The notes under the pieces are model-generated. The model worked only from the letters and a program-made list of their open reading frames with translations, ran no database searches and was not told where the DNA came from. A stretch of 64,000 nucleotides of DNA, taken from DATBHW01 sp035307385 (GTDB taxonomy: Bacteria; Chloroflexota; Ktedonobacteria; Ktedonobacterales; DATBGS01). The translations under genes and the position numbers were made by a program. Numbering within the stretch: position 1 is the stretch's first letter; every line of letters begins with the position of its first letter. The DNA lies in contig DATGID010000079.1 in NCBI GenBank assembly GCA_035307385.1, positions 62,001 to 126,000 of the forward strand, given 5' to 3'. Below are positions 32,193 through 41,201 of this stretch, piece after piece.

Positions 32193-32762
32193 TCATCCTA
32201 TCTCGATAGGATGGTGGCCGTTCTGCTTGGGGCAGGCATGTGGCTCTGGCCCCAGGGGGGCGCCGCACAGATTACAGCGGGGCCGTCCGGCGCTGAGGAT
32301 GCCCTGAATATGCTGACTGAGTTTTGATGCCTGGTCGCGGCTGAAACGCGCCGCGAAGCCTGGCTCCTCGCTGCGCTGTGCTCGCATTTCGCCTCCCTCT
32401 TCCTCCAGCACCTCGATAGGCGTCGCCAGGATAGCCAGGACGTTATCGCGTTCATCATAGCCCAGCGAGAGTTCGCCGATCTGGAACTCAATATCAGGGT
32501 GAGCAGGGAAGTCCGAAGGCGCGCTGGGAACCTCTTCGGTTTGGGATGGAAGCAGGTTCCGAAACGTTTCGCCACCAGGAAGCTGGGCCAGTACCTGGTC
32601 GATGGCATCGGCCAGCGCCTGAAGCTGCTCGCGTTCAATCCACAGCCCGGCTGTGCGGCCCCGGGCGCGGGCAAACAGACGGAAGCGTCGTCGCCCTGGC
32701 CTGCCAATCGCTTCGGCATCCAGAAGGTCTACACGCCCGAAATCATATGCTTCTCTACTCAT
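32193..32762 (-). CDS. DUF3090 family protein
   Basis: About 189 residues. It has the family layout: YDFGRVD and AEAIGRPGRRRFRLFARARG at the start, QIGELSLGYDERDNVLAILA in the middle, and the C-terminal zinc knuckle RPRCNLCGAPLGPEPHACPK. The family occurs mainly in Actinobacteria and Chloroflexota and its function is not established; in actinobacteria it often neighbours a phosphoglycerate-mutase-like and a SCO1664-like gene, which are absent here. The start is ATG 32,762 or TTG 32,771; the AAGGAAG site sits between ideal spacings for the two. Confidence 0.85.
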   Translation of the reverse strand: MSREAYDFGRVDLLDAEAIGRPGRRRFRLFARARGRTAGLWIEREQLQALADAIDQVLAQLPGGETFRNLLPSQTEEVPSAPSDFPAHPDIEFQIGELSLGYDERDNVLAILATPIEVLEEEGGEMRAQRSEEPGFAARFSRDQASKLSQHIQGILSAGRPRCNLCGAPLGPEPHACPKQNGHHPIEIG

Positions 32763-32797
32763 ATCCGCCAAACACTTCCTTTCGGCGTTTTCTGCGC

Positions 32798-32843
32798 CGG
32801 AAAGGAGATCGAACTATGGATTGCCGTTCTCCTTTCCGTTTTT
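32798..32843 (+). terminator. hairpin with T run between DUF3090 and lipoate-transferase genes
   Basis: CGGAAAGGAGA (32,798-32,808) pairs perfectly with TCTCCTTTCCG (32,828-32,838), followed by five T on the plus strand. Both neighbours are on the minus strand, so its use is unclear; it may stop antisense transcripts or act as the 3' hairpin of the upstream gene. Confidence 0.45.
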
Positions 32844-32949
32844 GCCGTTCAGAATTTGTCTCTTGACTCCACGTTCACCCGTCAGTGTAGCATGCTCCAG
32901 GCACTGACGCAAACCACGCCCCTCTGCGCGTGCCGGGCCAGTTGGGCCG

Positions 32950-33810
32950 CTAGAAGCGCTCGTTGGCTGGCGTTTCGGCCAGCAGCGGCAGGTAACGCTC
33001 CTGCTCGCGGGTGCGGGTCAAGGCGTCAAGTTCTGCCGAAACGGTGCCCTCTTGCCAGACAATGGCATAGCGCTGCTGCATGCGTGCCTCGAAGCGCTTG
33101 ATAAGCTCATCAGGTGCAATAGGGAGTTCGAGCAAGGTATCTAACCCTGCGGCGCGCTCGCTGAGTCCGGCGGCCAACGCCGGGCGCTCATCTGGCTCCG
33201 CCGCCAGCAGCGAGGCAATGCGCTCGGCATCCCAACGCAGCAGCAGCCCGCCCTGGAAGAGAAAACCCACGCGCCGCCGCACCTGGTCCAGCCCCAGCAC
33301 CTTGTGGCCGTGAATACTGACCTCGTAGGGCGAGACTGCGCCATAGCACGATTGGCGCAGCAGGTGTTCGAGACGGCTGGCTTGCTCCAACGTCTGGCGC
33401 GTGCGCGGCGCGTGGGCTTCGGCTGGTGGAATGGTACGCGCCGCTAGCCCCAGTTCTTGCAAGGTCTCGGCCCAGAGGTCGCCAAACCAGCGATATGCCT
33501 CGACGATATCGTGCCCCGCCAGCGGATGCCCCGGCGGCAGGATGACATCCAACGAGAGTAGATCAGGGCCAACCAGCACGGCGGTGCCCCCGGCGGCGCG
33601 GCGGTAGATTGCCAGGCCAGCCCGCTGGCAGGCGGCTATATCCAGCTCGCTGAGCTTCTGGCTGATGCCGATGACGACAGCGGCAGGTTCGGCCACTTGC
33701 CAATACAACAGCGGCGGGCGCTCGGCGGCAGTCTGCAACAGGGCGTCGGCCAGCGCCAGATGATAGCCCTGGGGAGCACGAAGTAAGGGCAGACGCAGCC
33801 AGGTTTCCAT
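32950..33810 (-). CDS. lipoate/octanoate-protein transferase family protein
   Basis: 286 residues, BPL/LplA/LipM fold. The ligase signature RRAAGGTAVL, the segment SCYGAVSPYEVSIHGHKVLG and a following DQVRRR fit the family; the cysteine just before YGAVSP aligns in position with the acyl-accepting cysteine of LipM-type octanoyltransferases. The protein would attach octanoate or lipoate to E2/GcvH domains. The start codon overlaps the murE stop by one base (TAATG), so it is coupled to the fusion gene. Whether it is LipM or LplA type is not certain. Confidence 0.75.
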   Translation of the reverse strand: METWLRLPLLRAPQGYHLALADALLQTAAERPPLLYWQVAEPAAVVIGISQKLSELDIAACQRAGLAIYRRAAGGTAVLVGPDLLSLDVILPPGHPLAGHDIVEAYRWFGDLWAETLQELGLAARTIPPAEAHAPRTRQTLEQASRLEHLLRQSCYGAVSPYEVSIHGHKVLGLDQVRRRVGFLFQGGLLLRWDAERIASLLAAEPDERPALAAGLSERAAGLDTLLELPIAPDELIKRFEARMQQRYAIVWQEGTVSAELDALTRTREQERYLPLLAETPANERF

Positions 33811-35984
33811 TAGCGCTGCCCCGCAGATGTCCAGCGTTCGCGCAGCAGTTCGCGGGCCACTTCGCGCTCGTCCCAGGGCAGACTTTCGCGCCCGACGATG
33901 ATGCTATGCTCGTGTCCCTTCCCTGCCAGCAGCACCGTGTCGCCTGGGCGCGCGGCATCGAAGGCCGCCGCGATGGCCTGCCGACGATCAACGATCAGCC
34001 AGAGGTTTTTACCCAGCGCTGCGCCAGCCTCCAGCGCGCCCGCAGCAATCTCGTGCAGAATCTTTTCAGGGTCTTCTTCGCGGCAGTCTTCGTCAGTCAG
34101 GAAGGTCAGGTCGGCAAGTTGGGCCGAAATGGCCCCTTGTTTGGGGCGTTTCTGGGTGTCGCGCTCGCCAGCAGAGCCAAAGACCGCAATCACTCGGCCC
34201 GGCGTGAGCGGGCGCAAGAGGCGCAAGACCTGTTCCAGGCTGTCGGGGTTGTGGGCGTAGTCTACAATCACAGTGAACGGCTGGCCGCAGTCGATGCGCT
34301 CCATGCGGCCAGGGATGCCGCTGGTGTGCGCCAGGGTCTCGGCCATCTGCGCCAGTTCGAGACCTTGCGTATAGCCAGCGCTGATCGTCGCCAGGCAGTT
34401 ATAGACGTTGAAGCGCCCGATGAGCGGTGTCTCGATACGTGTCTCACCGACAGGCGTCACGACACGGAAGCGCGAGACCGCGCCGGTCAGTTCAAGATCG
34501 ACAGCGCGGATATCGGCCTGCTGATCGATGGCGTAGGTGGTGACGGGCACGCGGCAGAACGGCAGCAGATACTCGTAGCTGGAGTCGTCGCGGTTGAGGA
34601 TCGCGGCTTTGGTCGCTCCCAGCCCTTTGTCCGCCGCCGGGTCCAGCCCCTCGAAGAGGCGCGCCTTGTCGCGGCGATACTGCTCCACCGTGCCGTGAAA
34701 CTCCAGGTGCTCGCTGGTGATGTTAGTCGCGATGCCGACATCATAGACAATGCCTGATACGCGGTGCAGCGCCAGGCCATGCGAACTGGTTTCGATGATG
34801 GCATAGCGCGCCTGCTGGCGCGCCATTTCGGCGAGCATGGCGTGGTTTTCCAGCGATTCTTGTGTCGTCTGGCGCGTTTCGTTTTCCCAGTCGTGGTCAC
34901 CGATGCGGAAGTTCAGCGTGCTCATCAGCCCGGACTTTTGCCCGGCGCGCTGGAAGACTTCGGCGATCAGGTTGGTGGTGGTGCTTTTCCCTTTGGTGCC
35001 GGTAATGCCGATGACGCCCAGCTTGCGCGAGGGATGGTCATAGAAGCTGTCGGCAAGCCAGGCCAGATCACGCCGCGAATCGCGCACCTGAACATAGAGC
35101 GCGTCGGCAGGCAGATTGGCGGGCGCAGGTTCTTCGCCCACGACGGCGCGAGCGCCTCTGCGGTAAGCTTCGGTGATATAGCGGTGGCCGTCGGTGTGCG
35201 TGCCGCGCACGGCCACAAAGAGCCAGCCCGGCACAATCTTGCGCGAGTCATAGGCGATGCCCGCGATAGCCAGATCAGACTGGCTGCCCGTTGCGGCAAC
35301 CGGCGGCTCTGGCAAGCCTTGAAGCAGTTGGTGCAGATGCATTGAGGTATCCTGTTCTGTCCGTAACACCCGTATGTGAGAAGATGTTTCTGTGCCTGGT
35401 GTGGCTGATAGTATTGCTGGCTGCTTAGATTCGTTGTGAGACCTGTCGTGCGCTTCGGGCATGCTGCGAAAGAGCTTGCGAGCGATGATAAGATAGATGA
35501 CGATGGCGATATTGATGACCAGGACACTCACGCGGATCACCGTCAATTTTGCCACAAGTTCGGGGATTTCGATAAATGGAATAGGGAGCAGCGTTGCCAG
35601 CAGCGTCAGGTACTCGGCCCAGCGCCGCTGCTTGAACAAGCCAATGCCTTCGACGAGTTCCAGCGCCGCGTAGCCATAAGCGCCAATGGCGAAGCGAATC
35701 AGCGTGCCATGCGGCAGATTCGCCAGGTTTTCAAGCTGCACTTCCAGCGAGCGACTGATTGCGCCAAGATTGAGTTCGCTTACGAATTGTTCCAGAGCCT
35801 GGACAGTGCCCAGCGAATGAAGCAGCCGTAATAATCCCGTGCCCAGCAGGATAGCCAGCACGGCACGCGCCACTTTATCGAGGATGATGAGCCTGATAAA
35901 AATGCTCGGCTCAGTCTTCCGGCCCAATTCATGTTTGACGGCGGCCCACCAGCCGCGTTTCGTGGAAACTGCTGCCTCACTCAT
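33810..35984 (-). CDS. murE: DUF2127-MurE fusion, UDP-MurNAc-tripeptide synthetase
   Basis: 724 residues in one frame. Residues about 20-175 are a DUF2127 membrane domain (four helices, ending ELVAKLTVIRVSVLVINIAI). A hydrophilic linker leads to MurE, whose usual N-terminus MHLHQLLQGL is residue 215; the rest is full length (510). MurE motifs: ATP loop GITGTKGKSTTTN, the lysine region ETSSHGLALHRV, and substrate box DEDCREEDP in place of the diaminopimelate box DNPR, which suggests a different third amino acid such as lysine or ornithine. GGAGA lies 8 nt before the ATG at 35,984. The internal ATG at 35,342 has a weak AGGA and might give free MurE. Confidence 0.85.
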   Translation of the reverse strand: MSEAAVSTKRGWWAAVKHELGRKTEPSIFIRLIILDKVARAVLAILLGTGLLRLLHSLGTVQALEQFVSELNLGAISRSLEVQLENLANLPHGTLIRFAIGAYGYAALELVEGIGLFKQRRWAEYLTLLATLLPIPFIEIPELVAKLTVIRVSVLVINIAIVIYLIIARKLFRSMPEAHDRSHNESKQPAILSATPGTETSSHIRVLRTEQDTSMHLHQLLQGLPEPPVAATGSQSDLAIAGIAYDSRKIVPGWLFVAVRGTHTDGHRYITEAYRRGARAVVGEEPAPANLPADALYVQVRDSRRDLAWLADSFYDHPSRKLGVIGITGTKGKSTTTNLIAEVFQRAGQKSGLMSTLNFRIGDHDWENETRQTTQESLENHAMLAEMARQQARYAIIETSSHGLALHRVSGIVYDVGIATNITSEHLEFHGTVEQYRRDKARLFEGLDPAADKGLGATKAAILNRDDSSYEYLLPFCRVPVTTYAIDQQADIRAVDLELTGAVSRFRVVTPVGETRIETPLIGRFNVYNCLATISAGYTQGLELAQMAETLAHTSGIPGRMERIDCGQPFTVIVDYAHNPDSLEQVLRLLRPLTPGRVIAVFGSAGERDTQKRPKQGAISAQLADLTFLTDEDCREEDPEKILHEIAAGALEAGAALGKNLWLIVDRRQAIAAAFDAARPGDTVLLAGKGHEHSIIVGRESLPWDEREVARELLRERWTSAGQR

Positions 35985-36034
35985 CGATGCATCTCCTGTC
36001 TCCTCAAGCGCCCATTCCCTGGCAGCGTTTCTGG

Positions 36035-37363
36035 CTAACGTGCGCCTGGGCGCAGTTCGGCGCGGATGCCGGAAATGAGCACCTGATCGACCAGATTCAC
36101 GCCAAAGTGATAGCCCAGTTCCCGATACTCGCCTGTGCGCCAGAGTACCACATCGCAGCGCTTGCCCACCTCCAGCGAGCCAGCCTCGTCCTGAAAGGCC
36201 AGGGCACGCGCGCCGTTGATGGTGGCGGCCTCCAGGACTTCTTCCAATGTCATGCCCATAGCCGAGATACCCAGCGCGAGCATCATTTGCATATTCTCGC
36301 AATAGGAGGTGCCAGGATTGAAGTCAGTTGCCAGCGCAACGGTTAGCCCGCGATCTAGCAAACGCCGTGCCGAGGGATAGGGCGCGCTGAGGGTGAACGA
36401 GCAGCCTGGCAGCAGCGTTGCCACGACGCCTGCCTCGCGCAGCGCCTCCAGATCAGTGTCGCTGGCATAGTCCAGATGATCGGCGGAGGTTGCGCCGAGC
36501 GCTGCCGCCAGCCTGGCCCCGCCCGACGCGGTGAGTTGATCGGCATGCAGCTTCAGCAGGTACCCCAGTTCTTTGGCGCGTGTGAGAATGCGCTCGCTTT
36601 CCTGTGTGGTGAAGGCGGTTGCTTCGCAAAAAACATCGCAAAAGCGGGCATAGCCAGCAAACGCGGGCAGCATCTCTTCCACCACCAGATCGACGTAGGC
36701 ATCGCGTCGTTCCCGATATTCTGGTGGCACGGTGTGTGCGCCCAGGAAGGTGGGAATGATTGGCTGGCCCACAGGCGCGCTGTTGAATTGATTGAGGATA
36801 TGCAGGCAGCGGGCCTCGGTCTCCTGGTCCAGCCCATAGCCGGTTTTGGCCTCGATGGTGGTGGTGCCATAGGCGCGGAAGCGTTCCAGCCGCTGCTCGG
36901 CCAGCGTCATCAGGTCTTCGTTGGAGGCGGCGCGTGTGGCGCGAACGGTGCTGAGAATGCCGCGCCCCTGGGCGGCGAGTTCGGCATAGCTCACGCCCTG
37001 GTGGCGCAGGTGAAACTCCTCGGCGCGATTCCCGGCAAAGAGCAGATGGGTATGGGAATCGACAAAGCCTGGTGTGGCTGGTCGCCCTTCGGCATCGAGC
37101 ACGTCGGCCTGGCGATAATCAACTGCCTGGTCCAGCGCGCTTTCCGTGCCCACCCAGACGATGCGCCCCAGCCGGGCCGCCAGCGCGCCCTGCTCGATGA
37201 CCCCCAGCCGCCCTTGTGCGCCAAGAATCGGTGTCTGGGCGAGGGTCACAAGCTGGCCGATATGGCGAATGACCAGATCAGCTTTAATGAGGGCCGATGG
37301 CGCTTCGTTATCATGAGAAGAATCAGATTGTTCTTCGGGTTGGCTCTGCGACGCTTCGGGCAT
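36035..37363 (-). CDS. hutI: imidazolonepropionase
   Basis: 442 residues, amidohydrolase fold. The metal site HTHLLFAGNRAEEF, the EAKTGYGLD segment, FLGAHTVPPEY, KLHADQL and the late aspartate in LATDFNPGTS are all present and in order. It opens the imidazolone ring in histidine degradation to give formiminoglutamate. No hutH, hutU or hutG is in the window. The N-terminus has an extra Ser/Gln/Glu-rich stretch of about 25 residues. GAGGAGG precedes the ATG. It lies 50 nt upstream of the DUF2127-MurE gene in the same direction. Confidence 0.93.
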   Translation of the reverse strand: MPEASQSQPEEQSDSSHDNEAPSALIKADLVIRHIGQLVTLAQTPILGAQGRLGVIEQGALAARLGRIVWVGTESALDQAVDYRQADVLDAEGRPATPGFVDSHTHLLFAGNRAEEFHLRHQGVSYAELAAQGRGILSTVRATRAASNEDLMTLAEQRLERFRAYGTTTIEAKTGYGLDQETEARCLHILNQFNSAPVGQPIIPTFLGAHTVPPEYRERRDAYVDLVVEEMLPAFAGYARFCDVFCEATAFTTQESERILTRAKELGYLLKLHADQLTASGGARLAAALGATSADHLDYASDTDLEALREAGVVATLLPGCSFTLSAPYPSARRLLDRGLTVALATDFNPGTSYCENMQMMLALGISAMGMTLEEVLEAATINGARALAFQDEAGSLEVGKRCDVVLWRTGEYRELGYHFGVNLVDQVLISGIRAELRPGAR

Positions 37364-37587
37364 GGAGCACCTCCTCTGAGGCCCATTGTAGCCGCCTGGC
37401 ATGAGGGGCGTCAACCTCCTGATAGCCCCATCGTGTAGGTATTGTGGCCTCTTTTGGGAGCAATGCGTTGTATGTAGTGATATTTTTATCGCGTGGTATT
37501 ATTGAGTGTTGGCTGGGGGTGGGTGAGAGCCAAAAAAAGCCTGCTCCTCTGATAGTTTGTGTGGCACATGCTGCCGGAGAACCGACT

Positions 37588-38583
37588 ATGCAACAATCCG
37601 GCTCCCTTTCGACGCTGGCGGAGCCATCGCAGCCAGTTCAGCGAGAAGACCGCCTGGCGTATTCGATTGTTATTCCCGTATTTGACGAAGAACAGAGCCT
37701 GCCAATCCTCTACGAGCAGTTGACGACGCAGCTTCGGCAGTTGGGGCAGCCCTATGAGATCATCTTTGTGGATGATGGCAGCCGCGACGGCTCCTGGAAA
37801 GTGATTCAGGAACTCCATCATGCTGACTCGGCGGTGAAGGCCGTGCGCCTGCGTCGCAACTTTGGTAAGACGCCCGCGCTGACCGCCGGTTTCCAGCGCT
37901 GCCGGGGCGAGGTAATCTTTACGCTGGATGCCGATTTGCAGGACGACCCGACGGAGATTCCCGCTTTTCTGGCAAAGCTGGATGAGGGCTATGATCTGGT
38001 GTCGGGCTGGAAGTTCCCGCGCCATGACCCCATCAGCAAGACGTTCCCCTCGCGCATTTTCAACAAGACGGTGGCCTTGACGACCGGCGTCTCTCTGCAC
38101 GATATGAACTGCGGCTTCAAAGCCTACCGGCGCGAAGTAATCGACGATCTGCGGCTCTATGGCGAACTGCACCGCTTTATCCCCGTCCTGGCTGCGGGGC
38201 GCGGCTTCCGGGTAACGGAGGTCAAGGTCCATCATCACCCGCGCAAGTACGGCGTCTCGAAGTTTGGCGCGCGCCGCTTTGCACGCGGGTTCCTCGATCT
38301 GCTGGTGGTGCTGTTCTTGACGACCTATATGCGCACACCCCTGCGTTTATTTGGCACGCTGGGCTTTTTGTGTCTGCTGGCCGGTTTCTTGATCGATCTT
38401 TATCTGGTGATCTTGAAGATCGTGGCGAACGACCAGATCAGCCGTCACCCGTTGCTCTTCCTGGGCATTGTGCTGATGATCTTCGGACTGAGTTTGATTC
38501 TGGCCGGCTTCCAGAGCGAGATGATTCGCCACTACAGCTATCATCCTCAGCAAGAATACAGCGTGCGGCAGGTGTTGGACTGA
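37588..38583 (+). CDS. GT2 family glycosyltransferase with two C-terminal membrane helices
   Basis: 331 residues. The GT-A domain has SIVIPVFDEEQSLP, the nucleotide-sugar motif IIFVDDGSRDGS, and the metal DxD-like LDADLQDDP. Two membrane helices close the protein (about 260-320), as in polyprenol-phosphate glycosyltransferases of the DPM/GtrB type. It would make a lipid-linked sugar for envelope or glycoprotein assembly. GGAGA lies 8 nt before the ATG; the longer upstream frame has no site. The stop overlaps the start of the next gene (TGATG), so the two are coupled. Confidence 0.88.
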   Translation: MQQSGSLSTLAEPSQPVQREDRLAYSIVIPVFDEEQSLPILYEQLTTQLRQLGQPYEIIFVDDGSRDGSWKVIQELHHADSAVKAVRLRRNFGKTPALTAGFQRCRGEVIFTLDADLQDDPTEIPAFLAKLDEGYDLVSGWKFPRHDPISKTFPSRIFNKTVALTTGVSLHDMNCGFKAYRREVIDDLRLYGELHRFIPVLAAGRGFRVTEVKVHHHPRKYGVSKFGARRFARGFLDLLVVLFLTTYMRTPLRLFGTLGFLCLLAGFLIDLYLVILKIVANDQISRHPLLFLGIVLMIFGLSLILAGFQSEMIRHYSYHPQQEYSVRQVLD

Positions 38584-39734
38584 TGGATGAGTTGCAAAAC
38601 ACCTTTGATGCGCCCAGCCAGGCGAATGAAAGCGTGATCGTGAACCCGATAGAGGAGACCGGCCAGACGACGCTTGGCACCAGCCCTCAAGCGCAGAAAT
38701 CGGCCAGGCGCGGCATGCGGCTGCTCAAGCGTTTTGTTGGCCTGGTGGTCGTGGCCGTAATTCTGGTACTGCTGGGTATCGATATTGCCCAGAGTTGGAA
38801 CACGCTGGCGAATTACCATTGGCAGGTGAGCGTGCCCCTGCTGGTGCTGGCGTTTGCGGGCTTTGTGGCCCAGACGCTCTCGTATCCCCTGATCTGGCGC
38901 TCCATTCTGCGGCGGCTGGGGCAGCGGTTGTCGCTGCCAAAAAGTGTGCGTATCTATCTGGCCTCGGAGTTTGTGCGCTATATCCCTGGCAATGTCTGGC
39001 ATGTGCTGACACGCATCCTCTGGGTCGAGCGCGAGGGCGTGCCCAAGTCCATTGGCTTTATCAGCATGATGGTGGAGTTGGTGACGAAGATCGCGGGCGC
39101 GGCGCTGATCTTTGCGGTGACGCTGCTCTTCTGGCCGCATATCGAGGCGGTGGGGCAGGTTTTTGGCGGGCACTCGGCGCTGCTCATTGGGATTGTGGGG
39201 ATTGTGGCGCTGCTGGCGCTCTTGCAGCCTCGCTTGTTGAACTGGTGTTTAGCTCGCGGGCTGAAGCTGCTGCGCAAACCACCCATCACGGTGCCGCTGC
39301 GCTATCGCGATGTGCTGGCGGTGACGCTGTGGTGGTGCGTCAGTTGGATGATTGGCGGCCTCGCGTTTTATCTGCTGTTCCTGGGCATCGCGGGAACCGG
39401 CGCGGCTGGGGGCATCGGGCCTGCCTTGCTGACGCTGGCGCTGTGCATTGGGATTTACGCGCTGGGCTGGGATATTGGCTTTTTGAGCTTCATCACGCCA
39501 AGTGGGCTGGGCTTCCGCGAAGCGGCCATCATTCTGCTGCTAGGGCTGGCAGCGGTGACGCCGACCGTCGCGCTGGCGACGGTGATTGCCTTTCTTTCGC
39601 GCATCCTGACGACGCTGGCCGAATTGCTTTGCGTCAGCGGCGCGCATATCATCGTCACGCGCCTGGGACGCAGCGCCGACAAGAGCACGAAGGCCGCCGA
39701 AGAGCAGCCCGTGGTAAATGCCCTCACTGACTGA
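38583..39734 (+). CDS. lysylphosphatidylglycerol-synthase-TM/flippase-like membrane protein
   Basis: 383 residues with a 50-residue soluble N-terminus and about eight membrane helices. The segments VRIYLASEFVRYIPGNVWH and FITPSGLGFREAAIILLL are hallmarks of the LPG-synthase TM region family (UPF0104/AglD-like). The catalytic aminoacyl-transfer domain of MprF is missing, so this is the membrane part only; such proteins are thought to work with polyprenol-phosphate sugar transferases. The translational overlap with the GT2 gene supports a joint role in lipid-linked sugar handling. It overlaps the convergent GT4 gene by 11 bp. Confidence 0.85.
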   Translation: MDELQNTFDAPSQANESVIVNPIEETGQTTLGTSPQAQKSARRGMRLLKRFVGLVVVAVILVLLGIDIAQSWNTLANYHWQVSVPLLVLAFAGFVAQTLSYPLIWRSILRRLGQRLSLPKSVRIYLASEFVRYIPGNVWHVLTRILWVEREGVPKSIGFISMMVELVTKIAGAALIFAVTLLFWPHIEAVGQVFGGHSALLIGIVGIVALLALLQPRLLNWCLARGLKLLRKPPITVPLRYRDVLAVTLWWCVSWMIGGLAFYLLFLGIAGTGAAGGIGPALLTLALCIGIYALGWDIGFLSFITPSGLGFREAAIILLLGLAAVTPTVALATVIAFLSRILTTLAELLCVSGAHIIVTRLGRSADKSTKAAEEQPVVNALTD

Positions 39735-40920
39735 CGCTTTCTTCCGGGTGGCTCTCCTGCTGACTTTCCGTCTGGCGCTTCTGGGCTGCCACGGCTTCGT
39801 AAAGCTTCAGATGATTCTGGGCGCAGGCATCCCAGCGAAACTTGGCCGCCTGCGCCTGCCCTTTCTTGCTGAGCAGCGCGCGCAGCTTGGGGTTGCGCAG
39901 CAATCGCAGAAGCATGGTGCCCAGGGCGTCGGTATCGGTTGGGGTGACCAGGAGGGCGGCGCTGCCTGCGATCTCTGGCAGCGCGCCAGCGTTGCTGCAC
40001 ACGGCGGGCGCGCCGCAGGCCATGGCCTCCAGCAGTGCGAAGCCAAAGCCTTCATAGAGCGAGGGCAGCGCCACCACATCGGCCAAACTATATAAAAGCA
40101 CCAGTTCCAGGTCGCTGACGTGGCCGAGGAACCGCACCTCGTGCTGGAGGCCCAGCCGGTTAACGACCTCGTACACCTCTTCGTAGCGCCAGCCGTTTTC
40201 TCCGGCAAGGACCAGCATCCTTGGGCCGGACCGGTCACGGCGAATCTTGTCAAACGCCTGCACCAGCCGAATCAGATTTTTGCGCGGCTCCAGCGTGCCA
40301 ACGCTCAGGATAAAGGGCGACTGAAGCTCGAACTTGTGCCGGGTGGCTTCCAGCAGCATGGTCTCCGTCACGCGCTGAAAAGACGCGCTTACCCCAGGGG
40401 CCACCACCTGCACGCGCTCAGCGGGGATGCTCAGGCGCTCCAGCAGTTCGCGGCGCACATACTCGGAAAAAGTGATGATGGCTTCGGCCTGACTGGCGGC
40501 CTTTGCCACGGCCCGGCGGAGGAACGCAGCGCGGGCTGGCTCGATATTCTCCGGCTGACTGAGGAAGGCCAGATCAGGAATGGTGACGATAGCGCTGCTG
40601 CGCAGGGACGGCGGCAGGGTGCAATCAAGCCCGTGCCAGAGGTCGGCGCGCCCCGTGAAGAGGTCTGCGGGCAGCGGCAGACGCGCCCGCTGCCAGACGG
40701 CGGTAGAGAACGATTCGCCCAGTGGGGCGACGCGCAGGCGAAAGGAGTCTCCTTCAGGCAGGCGTGGGTCGTCGGAAGGCCGTGCCTGGCTAAAGAGGGT
40801 ATAGCGATGCGGGCTGTTCAGGGCGGCCAGCGCGGGGATGAGCTGACGCGCATAGCGCCCGCTGCCCGAGCGCGCAGCAATACCGGCAGTGTAATCCAGC
40901 GTGATGTGCAGGTCTGGCAT
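39724..40920 (-). CDS. GT4 family glycosyltransferase
   Basis: 398 residues, GT-B fold. The C-terminal half holds ILSVGTLEPRKNLIRLVQAF and the EX7E-type region PSLYEGFGFALLEAMACGAP, followed by GALPEIAGSAALLV. The N-terminus is MPDLHITLDYTAGIAARSGS. It would add a sugar to an envelope polysaccharide or lipid. AAGG lies 8 nt before the ATG at 40,920; the upstream open frame to 41,007 has no site. It has its own promoter, back to back with that of the next gene. Confidence 0.88.
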   Translation of the reverse strand: MPDLHITLDYTAGIAARSGSGRYARQLIPALAALNSPHRYTLFSQARPSDDPRLPEGDSFRLRVAPLGESFSTAVWQRARLPLPADLFTGRADLWHGLDCTLPPSLRSSAIVTIPDLAFLSQPENIEPARAAFLRRAVAKAASQAEAIITFSEYVRRELLERLSIPAERVQVVAPGVSASFQRVTETMLLEATRHKFELQSPFILSVGTLEPRKNLIRLVQAFDKIRRDRSGPRMLVLAGENGWRYEEVYEVVNRLGLQHEVRFLGHVSDLELVLLYSLADVVALPSLYEGFGFALLEAMACGAPAVCSNAGALPEIAGSAALLVTPTDTDALGTMLLRLLRNPKLRALLSKKGQAQAAKFRWDACAQNHLKLYEAVAAQKRQTESQQESHPEESVSQ

Positions 40921-41027
40921 CAGGAAACCTTCTTCCGTCGTTATGGCAACTCTCTTGGCGAGGGCATAGGACTTTTCTGCTAGGATGGCGCGTGGGGCTT
41001 TCTGCATGGCGCATAATGAGTGTGTTC

Positions 41028-41057
41028 AGTATAGCATAGTTTCTGTCCGGTTGGTAA
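41028..41057 (-). promoter_or_regulatory. promoter for the GT4 gene
   Basis: On the minus strand TTACCA (41,057-41,052), 18-nt spacer, TATACT (41,033-41,028) with an extended TGC. Confidence 0.5.
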
Positions 41058-41064
41058 GAGAGGA

Positions 41065-41093
41065 TTGCGCCGCGCCAGCGGTCATGATAGACT
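41065..41093 (+). promoter_or_regulatory. promoter for the proline-rich protein gene
   Basis: TTGCGC (41,065-41,070), 17-nt spacer, TAGACT (41,088-41,093) with an extended TGA. Its -35 box lies 7 bp from the -35 of the divergent GT4 promoter. Confidence 0.5.
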
Positions 41094-41201
41094 CGTGGGG
41101 CACAGATGGGGTGGCCCCGATTCCGATTTTGTACACGCACGGAAGCGTGATGCTGATGCGTACATCGAAGCTTTCTGTGCCGGTTGAGAGGAGCAACAAC
41201 G

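Noticed and set aside
38370..38582. Upstream extension of the LPG-synthase-like gene
   Set aside because: Overlaps the GT2 C-terminus in another frame; the ATG at 38,583 gives the coupled start.
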